DNA of 64,000 nucleotides from Campylorhamphus procurvoides (Eukaryota > Chordata > Aves > Passeriformes > Dendrocolaptidae): positions 2,786,312 to 2,850,311 of the forward strand of contig WBMV01003298.1 in assembly GCA_013396655.1 (NCBI GenBank), in the 5' to 3' direction. This document shows positions 53,501 to 64,000 of this stretch, one piece after another. The translations under genes and the position numbers were made by a program. Within the stretch, counting starts at the first letter, position 1; every line of letters begins with the position of its first letter. The notes below the pieces were generated by a model. It was not told the origin of the DNA. It was given only the letters and a program-made list of their open reading frames with translations, and did no database searches.

Positions 53501-56500
53501 GAGGTGAGAGGAAAAGGGCTGGGAGGCAGTGTTCCTGGCTGCCTAAAAAGACCTTGTGAATGAGGGCATTATTTGACCATCTAATTGGGGAGAAATTCTT
53601 CTGTTTCCTCACAGGTACAAGACCCATGAATTTACATGTTCTGCACTCTCTATTGTCAGCAGCATCTAGGAAAGTTAGTCATGTGTGTGGGCCTTTATTG
53701 TATGCATTTATTTACTTATCACCGTGGTCCCACTTTCTCTTTTAAAATACCGCTTTGGTTTCCAAGGGAACTGGTTACAGCCCTGCACGTTCTCCCTCTG
53801 GTTGGTGTGTCATCAGGTGTGCCATACCCAGGGCTCCCAGCAATGTTCCAAGAACTGGATGGCAGAGCCTGTAGTGCCAGCCCTGCATTGCATCATTGCA
53901 CCAGCAAGATGACTCAAATGAAAAGGATACAGCAGCCAAAAGGAATAGTAATTAAAAAGGGATAGCTCTACTCATGCATGGAATCTTGCTGTAGGTAGGC
54001 TGAATTGACTGTGGATAGGTGGATTTAATTCCCAATATTTAGTTGAGGTAGCTGTAGAAAGTTATTCAGCTTTTTATGGAAACAAAATGCATTTGCTTCT
54101 GAACTCAAGTGTGTATCTGCATCCAAACTGTAATAGCAGGAGGTAATACTTTGGCCTTCAAGGGATGTAACACAGATGGAAAGACTGAGCGAGCTTGAAG
54201 AGCAGCTTTAGGGGCAGGGAATGTTAGCTATGCGAATGCTTCAGTCATCTGATTTCTTCTTTGTTTACATAAACAGGACTTTATGGTTGATTGTAAATGG
54301 GTTGCTTTGTCCCAAGTATGATTCTCACCAGTTCTCACTTGAATAACATATGGACAGTTTAAATTTTGATTAAGTCTTTGACCCTTAAAGTGTAACAGGT
54401 GTAAATCTCAAACATTTCTTCTCAATACTAGTGACTTTTTTTGATTTCAAAAAGGAGATGAGGAACAAGTGGTTATTTTTGAAGTATTGAAAAAATAATT
54501 AACTCCCAAGTTTCAGATGAATGCGAAGCAAAATAGCCATACTTGCTCAACAGGCGTGGAGGAGACAGGTTCTATTTATCTAGAGAACCCCAAAGGCTGT
54601 TTATAATGGTGCAACTCACAGTAGATTTTCAGCCAAGTGTCTAAACATTTTCACAAACAGCAAAAGGCAGTCTCTTGAGGGTAACAAGACTAAAATATAG
54701 GACCAGGGTAAACTGGTCTTTACTGAATTAGTAGGTGTTTGTGGATTTATTTGGGGTGAAAGAAAGGAAAATTGAAGTTCAGTTACTGGACTGCAGCACT
54801 TTGCAAATAGACAGGTGTGCACAACATTGATTTAAATAGCTCAAATATATTAGAAAATCAGAAGCCACATCTCAGCCTCAGCACTGCTCCACACAGGAAG
54901 CCTGTGAGCTTCTCAAATCACACCAAGGGGTCTGGAAATGTGATCTAAACATAGGTCTTTACATATGGTTAAACGGAGTCTAGTTTCATTAATTGATGGA
55001 CGTTGAAATGGGGGAGAAAATACATTTTGTGTGAATCGTAACACTGTGGGAAGGTGGAGCACCTGTGGTAGGGACAGGGTCACTTGGAAATGGTAGCTGT
55101 GTTTCACGGAAGCTCTTCCAGAACTGAGCGTGACATTTTGTGAGGAATAATGAGGAAAGTTTGGCTTTCTGTGCAGATACTTTTGCTCTTCTCTAACACT
55201 TGCACATACAATGACTGCTGTTTAAGTAATGAATAGGTGGGATAAAGCATTCAGTGCAGTCCTCTTGGCCCAGTAGAGAAGATTTACGCTTAATAAGCCT
55301 TCTGATAATTAAGCTTTAATAGAACTAAGGATGGTAATTACCCTATAAAGTTTAGTTGTGATGAAACAGCCACTGAATAGCAATGGCATATATATAGCAA
55401 GGCTACAAAAACATTTCACTGCTGATGGAAACGTGACTTTCAGCTGTTTTGTTGCTGCTGTCTCTTCTTTATTAAAAAAAGAAAAAAGAGCATGTTAACA
55501 GTTGATTTCCTTCTAAAGTGCAACAAGAGAGTTGGGAAATAATTTACAGGGAAATGGAAAGCCCCCAAGCCTCCTAGGTTTTAATTTGAGTCACTTAAAA
55601 GACAGGCACAGAAAACATCCTTGACCCAAAAAATGTTACTTAAAAGTAGGAAAAGCATATCAATCTTACCATTCCTTTGAGAGTCTTCATTGCTTCTGTG
55701 TAGCAGAGTTAACTTTTAACTGACTACACCAGCAACAATTGCAGCACATGAGTCAGTGAGTAGGGGATGGCTGAGTCAAACTCTACCCTGATCTTTCCCT
55801 CCCACTCCCTGCCCAGCTGCTGCATGTTTACTCCATAGGGTATATCCCATGAACCTGGAAGCTTTCACAGAAAGTCAGAAACAGTGGATGCTCTTTTTCC
55901 TCTGCATGAGAAACACAGGCCACGTCTCACCATAACGTACCACATCAGCATGAACGTCAAGTACAGCAGCTCCTGTTCAGAAATAGAGACCTGGCTGAAA
56001 GCTGGCCCTTTCTACTCAGCTGTGCCCTTAGGGATTGCTCTGGAGGCTGGAAAGAGAGGTTTGTGAATCTGGAATATCTGGCAGACCAGGATGTTTAATA
56101 TCACGGCGCTTGTTCAAATGTTCTCTGCCTTTAGAGTCCTGAGTTGCTGAAACATTTCTGTACAACATGGCTGGTATTTCTCTCTTTGCCCTATAGTTTG
56201 TTTTTAAGACAGATTGTATTTCTTCTTTATCTTCCAAGGAGAGGGAAATGGCAGCATTGATACCCAACTGCATTTTTAGTATATTTATTGTTCTATTCTT
56301 GAGCTGTTTCAGGCATATCTTGCTAAGATACTTGGTTCTGTTAGGATGCCTCTCCCCCACAGCCTGGTATAGTTTGGTGATTTCTGCTTTAACCCAGTGT
56401 TGTGTGTATGCAGTTTTCTCTTTCCCTAATTTCAGATTGGTAACTTAGCACAAGAAACATAAAAGCTTTATGTTACCCAGGGTCTGATATCTCTGCTGAA

Positions 56501-59500
56501 ACTCTTCTTTGTTTGGTTTGCTTTGTTGGACTTTTGTCTTTGTTGGGTGTTTTTTTTTTGTTTATATCTTCTTAACGCCAGTAAAAGCACTCTCCTATTT
56601 ATAAATTAAAATTCCTTTAATGAAGTTTTGTAGGGAGAAAAATTCAGCTCTTCCTGTGATGGTCAGTCTTTGTGTTATTTTTCCAGGTGTGTAAGCTCAG
56701 TGTGCAGAACTGGAGAAAAGTTGCTACCAATGCACCTTGCCAAGTCAAGAGCTCTCAGGGATGCAACTGAAAACCTCATCAGCTCAGGGAGACTGCAATA
56801 AGATAAAAACACTTGGAGCATAAGGAACTTGTGTAAAAGAAAATTCTGGTATTTTTTGTAGCAGTATGTTCATTTACCTACACTAGGTTTAATCTATATT
56901 GAACTGACTTGAAATAGTGGTCTCTTAAGACAAAATCAGATCACAGAACTGATCTTTGTGCCAGTTTTATTGCCTTTAGCCCACATCCTAACCTGGATAC
57001 TCAAGGCTAACAGGTTGAAAAGCATCCAAAAAAATTAAACAGGGGAAAAAAGAAGCTTGTATTCTTTCAGCCAATGAAATGAAATTACTAGAAGAGCCTT
57101 AAACCTGCCAATTCTGAAATCTTGTAAGAAGTAATAGAAGGTGCAATCAATACTACCTAGGACCTAGAGACATGCTTCCTTTTAAAAATTGACTTTTAGT
57201 ACACTACAGTGTTTTAGTATTTTTTTTGTGTAGACATTGCACTGAAGATATTTTTTAGTTATTAACCATTGTGAATATTTCACATAAAGGAGTTCCCACA
57301 TTTTTTATTAAACTAATTTCTATCTGAAAGCAGCCTGATGCCAATTACAAATTTAAACAAGCAAAATTTACAAAACGGTAAATTACATTTGTCTCTTTTT
57401 ACAATATAATGTTAATGTCAATATAAATATTAGGAGGGTTTTTATGATTATTTACACCTGTATTTGCTTTCATTCTCTAATCAAAGCAAATCTCAATTTA
57501 GTGTAAAGATTAGTTAGTTTCAAATCAGCAAATAAGGAGAATTAACCCTTTTCACAGGGTGTTTAGGTATATAGATTTGCAGTCCTTATAGCTTTGAAAA
57601 AATATCTGTAATTTGATCCAAGATTACCCAGATCTGTAGCTAATCTAAGGCAGAAGTTTGTCAGGGGCCAAGTCCTCTGTGATCTGGCAGGGGGTGAGCA
57701 GAGGTGCTGTGGGGCTGCCCCACGAGTGAACCATCTCCAGTGGGTGCTCAGCAACATGGAGCTCTTCCTTCCCTTTTGCAGTTTTTCCCAGAGAGGCCGA
57801 ATTTGCAGGTCTGCCCCCTGGGAAGAGATGGGGAACCCTCTTCACTGCCCCTGCTTTTGGAGAGGCAGGTTCTGTGGTGTAAAAATTAAACCCCGGATCA
57901 CAATGTGTTAGAGCTGAGGTTTGGTTAGTCTGGGCCAACACAGATCTGATGGTGGCTTAAATAGCAGCCAGAACCCTTTGCAGTGGGCAGAGAGGTTACA
58001 GGTTCTGATGGTGACCTGGCTGTGTGGCTCATTCATTCCAGACAGTTTGTTAAACCTTTCTTTTGTCCTGTTAAATGTGAAGATGGGACTGGTCGGCTGG
58101 GATTGAAAGGCATGGTAGGACTGGTTTGGAGGAACAGGTGCCTTTTGAATGGGTGATCACTTACCAGTAGGGTATGTTAGATGGTTGGCTCCTGTAACGG
58201 AGCTCTGAGGTTTTAGTTTGTGAATATAAAATGTGAACACCAACACCCTGAGTCATCTAACCCTTAATCATCCCTCCAGCAAATCCACGGACTACTCTGC
58301 AAAGCATGAGCAGCGGTTAACACATGAAGCAAGATCTCTGAGCTGAGCTGACTTTATCTTAAGCCACAGACTTTGCTAAAAGATGACAGCAAGGGGAAAG
58401 AAGGAGCTAAAAAAATCTGTGGTGTTGATATTTCAGAAAAGGAACCCTGCCTTGTGTTACTTTTCCAACTAACAAACCTCACCTGAATCACCACAACTGG
58501 TTCTTGTGAAGGCTAAAATTTAGAGAAATTATGAAAATAGCATAACTCTTTCTGGAAAATTCTTATTTCTGTGACAAAAATAATCTGGCTGGGCTAATCG
58601 GAATGATTTAGAATTCAGGTGTTTGTGGCCTTGAAAGCAATACTCATTTGGCTTGATTAGAAGATACTGGAGAAGGTAAATCAGCCAATCATTCCTAACT
58701 TAACAAATGTTGATCAGACTAAAGATGATGTCTTTAGGTTCCTTTGTTTTTCCTTTGTGTGCATATTTAGCACACCAGATGGTTAATGCAGTCATAATAA
58801 ACTGGTGGGAATATTTAATTAAATGTGTTCCCAGGACATTAAATGTAGAGTATTATTCTTTGGCTGGTGATCAGAGTAAATATTTGGTAATAAGGGAGAG
58901 TCCTTGTAGAATATTGTTGGTAGTACATGAAAATTGTATTTGGGGAATAGAAATGTGTTCAAAGCAGAACTTTCTTCACAAAATTAAGACATCTGAAATG
59001 CTAATTCCTTTTATATGTGGGTTTTTTTTTCTACTACAGATTCACTATTACTCATTACTACCCAATTATTACAAATAGCATGAGAAATCATTTGAAATTT
59101 GATAGTCATAGAATGGAATGAGCCTAAGTCTGTAGCCATTTACTCATCAATAGTCACATTTTTACTGATCACTGAGGTGCTCAGATAGAACACTGAAAAG
59201 CACAGTGAAGAACAACATCTCTGCTCAAGCAGTGATGCTTCCCTTGTGGTGAAGGAAGCTTCTTTGCTCTTGGGGGGAGATAATTCTGTTCCCCCTGTGA
59301 CATCTCAGAGGGCTGAAAACATCTTTCTGTAGTCTGAAAATCCCTCCAGCCCCAGTATGCAAATGTCCACTAGCCCAGCAGTGATACTCCCCTGTTAATA
59401 AGTTAATTATCTTCTCAGCATAACTAGTTTTATGATATCATGGCTTTCTTTACTCCTACTGAACAGCTTTTTTTTGTTGCCCTGTGAAAGTGAGATTAGT

Positions 59501-62500
59501 AGAATGAAAACAAGGATAAACTCAGCCTATTAAAATAAGCTAGTTAATAACTGAAGGGGGGAAGATGAGCTAGAAATCTGAAATGCATACAATTAGTGGA
59601 CAACTGAACTCAAAAGCAAATTACCTTACTGAGTGAAATCTGTCTCAGAACTGGGAGATCATGCTCTCTAGGCAGGGTTCTTTTGAAGAATCCTCTCACT
59701 TTACAGGTGGAGAGCACAATTATCTATTTCTAAGAAGGCTGAGAACCTAATTCTGAAGAACAGTTACTTTTATAAGGTATTAGAAGTTTCTCTAAACCTT
59801 TCCTGACATGATTAGTGTGTGGTTTTGAAAGAGTAACAGGACCTGCCATTTGACACTATCCCATTTCACTATGGGAAAGCCAAAAAATTTGGTAGGATGG
59901 ATAACTAATGTCTCTTGATTTGTAGATGCAAACACAACTGTCCACACACAACTGTGGTAGGCACGTGCTATTGTTACATTTGTACAGTTAAGCACTCAAG
60001 TCTGGGAGGCCCAGGATCCTAAGGAGTTTAAATATCAAAGGTACTGATTTATTTGAGAGGGCATGCAAACAGGCAAGTACAGAATTTTAGTTAGCCCAGT
60101 TTGGTTAGACTGGATTTTGTTAGGACTGTGCGACACCTCACATAGCCCAACTGATTATTAAGAAAGTTTTTTTGCCAGTGCTGGCTAACCTGAAGTACTA
60201 CAGAAATAAAATCCCATGTGTAGAATCCCATTAACAGGAAACTGGGAACTAGCAAATTCCTCCAGAATGCAGAATACTCTGTAAGTATCATCAGTAAAAG
60301 TCCCCCTTTGTAAATTATCAGTGGAAAAACTGTTTTAGCTGTTACTGCATAGGAATAAACAAAGGAAGTTCAAAACTAACAGCAACCCCCCAGGACTATA
60401 GAGCTCCTCTATTTCCTTGGAGACCCTCCCTCCCTCAGAGCTTTCCAGCGCATCTCAGTTCGCAGATGGAAACTCTCAGCACCAGGGACGATGTGAGAGG
60501 GGTTTGTTTCTGCAGCTCTGTTAGGTCCAGGGTCCTCCCTGACATCCTTAGTCACTCAAGAAATGTATGAATTTGCATTTGTAGCTGATTTTAACAATTG
60601 GTTTAGAGTTAAATCTCAAGAGTACAAAGCTATGGAAGTGCTCTGATTTATTTTACAGTTAAACAGGGTTTTTTTGGTGTAATTTTCAAATGCCTTTGAA
60701 ACCACAGACTGTCAAACTCCACTTACACAGTGAAGCCCAGATGGGTAGTTGCCTTTTGAAGGGGTCCACATGGAAGAACAGTGTTTTAAATATACATAAG
60801 TTACAACAGTAAATATTTACTACATAAATAAGATACCTGAAGAGTGAAAAACAATAAATAAATAAAAGCAGAAGATAAGCAGTGAAATTTTGTTTTCTTT
60901 GACCAACAGGGTTTGAGGAAAGAAAAATCACACTGGGGCTCATAGAAAATTGCCTCCTTTTCACTTTTTGTAGGGATCATTAGTCAAATCTTCTGCTGCA
61001 CTGATGCATATTCACTGCCCCTCCCCTGAGCTTTGCCAGCTGACACCAGCTAGAGCTGTCTGATGTAATTCTCACTCTCCCTGTGCTGTAAGCCTCAGCT
61101 GTGTTTCTCACACAGGGGTAGGAAACAACTCCTGCTATTAGAAATAGGTTGTGAGCTTTCTCTCGAGTCAGTCGTTGAAGAAGAGAGGAGCAGAAGGGTG
61201 GCAATGAAAAGGGCTGGGCTGCTCTGCCACAGGCTTTGTGTGCCACTGAGCAAGTCACTTAATCTCCCTCTACCTGTTTCCCAGCCATATGTGGGGATAA
61301 TAGCTTTTCCTTAGCTTATTGCAGTGTTGTTAGGATAAAGACTTTGAAGGGATTAGGTCCTGTAGCTGGAGGCTTTAAAAAGCACTTTGGATAAAAGGAG
61401 ATGCTGAAAACAGCCATAGAGGTCCTAATGTAACCTGTGCCAAAGCCACAGTGGTGTCCTGGCGTCCTCCTGGTGTTTGTATCATACACCTCCCTTCCCT
61501 AGCCTGACTAAGAAAAGAATTTCTCCTGTGTAGCTCACACGTATGAACAAAAATGAAAGTATGTGTCAGGCAGTCTCCCAAAGTATTAGACACACAAATC
61601 ATCCTTAATGTCCTTTCAGCCAGTGCTAAAACGCACAACACTGGATATCTCCAATTCTATCTTAATTAGAGTTGCAGCTCCTTTTAACTGTCAGAGCCAA
61701 AATATCCAGGTGAGATGACAAATCTCTTAGTCATGATTTTGACCTACTAGTTTCAGGCCCAGCTAGAAGAACTGAGGATGTCTGAGTCAGCTGAGACCAT
61801 TTTGCTGAATCACTAGGATAGTCCCTAAATATTTCTTCCAAGGTGGCTGCATAGATACACAGATCCTGCTTTCAGTCAGATTGCTCATGTGCTAACTGAA
61901 GGAAAATCAGGTGTGGTGGGGGAGAGGATGTAACTCATGTTATATAAAGATTGACCCAGCTGCTGAGGCTTTGAGGGAGTGCTGCAGTTGTCCTGAAGTG
62001 AGTGTATTCATCACTTTCCCAGGGTGTGCTCCAGTGCTCTGACATCACAGAGTGGTTGGCATTTAAGACTATTTGCTAGGGATTTATACTCTTTTTCACC
62101 AAAACTAATAGAATTTGTTTTTTCCCTTTCAAAATTGACCTGTTCTTGGGAATGAAGATTCTCAGCATCAATGGTAATTTTTTTCCTTTTCCTAAAAATA
62201 AAAGTACAGAGGTCTGATGGCTAGGGGCCAATGGTGGAGCCTTTGTATAGATTTTGCATTCGTTTATAGCTCCCAAAAATCATGCTCAGACCATGAGAAA
62301 TTATATTTTAAAGTTGTGATGCTTCTTGTATTTTAAAAGGAAGCTTCTCCAACATAGTGCTGATGTTTTGCATAGATTTCTTTGAATAATGTTTTTCAGA
62401 AATTATAAGCTGATAGAACACGGTACAGAGGCAATAACTGAAGAATTGTGTAAACTTAGGAAGAAGCATATAAATGCAGGTTGGACTTTCATTCTAGAAT

Positions 62501-62568
62501 TTTTGCAGCAAGATATCGCATGCCTATGCTTTCAAGTGATGTGGACCTTCAGTTCCCTCCTTTACTAG
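50571..62568. other. Non-coding, AT-rich stretch, no gene recognised
   Basis: About 12 kb without a splice-supported coding exon. The longest open frames are 123 codons on + (58707-59078) and 110 codons on - (56028-56360, highly charged), neither recognised. A short tagtcatagaatggaatg at about 59.1 kb is reminiscent of a CR1 tail but too short to call. Confidence 0.6.
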
Positions 62569-62640
62569 AAAACTTGGGTTCAAAGATAAACTCTCAGTGG
62601 ATGCTGCGTGGGACTGGAGCCACATAAGGACACTCTTTTG
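62569..62640 (+). other. Exon-like 72-nt interval, open frame
   Basis: A good acceptor (agttccctcctttactag) and a gtgagt donor bound 72 nt that are open in one frame (KLGFKDKLSVDAAWDWSHIR). Entry and exit phases match, so it is a symmetric exon. No similarity or partner exon was found. Confidence 0.2.
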
Positions 62641-64000
62641 GTGAGTGAGGCTCTCCTGCCTGTGGCTGCTCATTGCTGTGACCCACGAGCCATGGGCGAG
62701 GCTGTTCCTGTGTGAGGAGAGCACAAAACCAAAACGTTTGGAAAGCGTAGCTCTGCACTGCAGGCAGCACCCAGCTCTGGTTACTCTTGAATTAGATTAT
62801 ATGTAATTAATTAAGATGAGTATGTTAATTACAAGCTTGCTGTGCCTTAGCATAAAGATTGTCATCTCTCTTTGGTAGTTACAGTAACTCCTGCTGGATG
62901 ATCAGAGCGGCTGTACAAACACACTGTTCTTCCCATCCATTCCTCCCTTATGCAGGAAATGCGACTGAAACCATGTTAGATGGCAGCAAGGATGCTGAAA
63001 GAGAACAAACTAGAAAGCGTTCACTGTATGCCTAATCATTTAAGGACAGATTGGAAGGGGCAAAAGAAAGGTGGCAATTACTGGGCAGAAAAGGCACATA
63101 GGAGAACTTTTATCTCCTAGCTTTGACCAAGAACACCTCTGTTTTTATAAGCTATGCTTACAGCAAACACATATGGCAAGGTAAAACATTTCTCACCTGT
63201 TCTGGAATCTCTAGGGTGCTAACAGTGCATAGCTCAAGAGAGAAGCTCTCTTTACTTTTGTAGCAGTGACACAAAGTTTCCATTGAAGAAATTTTGTTTG
63301 TTTTGATTGCGGAAATGCCTATTTACTTCCTTAACTGCAAAGTTTTACAGTTTCAGTTTTAGCTCAGGAACTCCCTTTGAAGTTGTTGATGCTCCAGGGA
63401 GATCTTGTTTTGCATTGTGTGAGTATGATATATGTTATAGTCAGATTTTGATCCTTTGTGACAACTCAGAATAAATCCTGTTGGGGTGCTGGCCCATGGC
63501 CATTGATGGAGTGATTCCATTGCAGGTGGCAGCAGCATCTGGGTTTTTTTAAAATGTTTTTAGTGGCTGTGAGGTCCTCAAAGGATGAGCAAGCTCCATT
63601 TCTTTTCTTTCAACTAAAGCTTGACAATGACATTCTGACCCACAGTTAAAAAGCGTAAGTAAGTCTGCAAAGAGCCGCTCCATCTCTGGGAGCCTCTGAG
63701 GATCCGTGTCATCCATGGGGATCTCAGCCCTCAGGCGACACTGTCAAACTGAATTTTGCTGCTTAAGGTACCTTTGGGGGACTAACTTTAGTGCCCTTCA
63801 GCACTTTGCCAATGCATTAATGAGGCCATAATTCCAGCAGCATTAATCAGACCCCAGGATGTAAAAGGGAATGATTCACAGAGAAACACTGTGTTCTCTC
63901 AGTCTGTCACTGTGGGAAGGCATTGGTAATGCATGAGTGGGATTTGTGATATTTTTCAGTTCACATCTTAGGGATTTCCTCTGCAGCTTCAGGAAGGGTT
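62641..64000. other. Non-coding stretch to the window end
   Basis: No coding signal, repeat or RNA gene was recognised. Confidence 0.6.

Noticed and set aside
58707..59078. 123-codon open frame on +
   Set aside because: AT-rich, hydrophobic, without start, splice or domain context.
59100..59125. CR1-tail-like tcatagaatggaatg
   Set aside because: Too short and without the adjoining CR1 3' sequence.
18861..64000. FAIM or CEP70 exons expected from human synteny
   Set aside because: Looked for FAIM motifs (EWMFKLVGKE, YMEDRSK, GNHDCYIKA) and for CEP70-like sequence in either strand's open frames; none was found.

Overview
This window is vertebrate nuclear DNA, most likely from a bird. The genes are split by GT-AG introns. 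CpG is depleted except in one island near 30.4-31.0 kb. The interspersed repeats are few, and the only one I could place by family is the 3' end of a CR1 LINE of the avian type, near 36.6-36.75 kb.

Region 1 (1-18.86 kb, + strand) is the 3' half of PIK3CB, which encodes the class IA phosphoinositide 3-kinase catalytic subunit p110-beta. Eleven coding exons (2102-16765) encode 480 residues. They align without a gap to human p110-beta 591-1070, covering the rest of the helical domain and the whole kinase domain. The ATP-binding lysine (K805), the catalytic DRH loop (D919) and the DFG aspartate (D937) all fall at the human positions. All splice phases agree. A 3' UTR follows, with a good AATAAA at 18831. 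The upstream exons lie outside the window.

Region 2 (about 22.4-30.7 kb, - strand) holds the most interesting item. It is a small gene that I do not recognise, facing PIK3CB tail to tail. Two exons (25435-25597 and ending at 23358) join in matching phase. They give a 131-residue, strongly basic protein with a C-terminal C-x2-C-x4-C-x2-C-x3-H cluster. Its 5' end may lie in the CpG island, through one or two untranslated exons. Human genome order would put FAIM here, but no FAIM exon is visible.

Region 3 (30.4-31.4 kb) is a CpG island that looks like a two-way promoter. On the + strand a probable first exon ends at 30804. A second, non-coding exon (31282-31384) has excellent splice sites. I cannot follow this transcript further.

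Region 4 (31.4-64 kb) has no recognisable protein gene. It contains one old degraded amniote repeat (about 32.5-33.0 kb), the CR1 fragment, low-complexity tracts, and a few exon-like islands that I list as leads only. Genomic DNA alone cannot show whether these are transcribed. Everything outside PIK3CB is inference from reading frames and splice signals.
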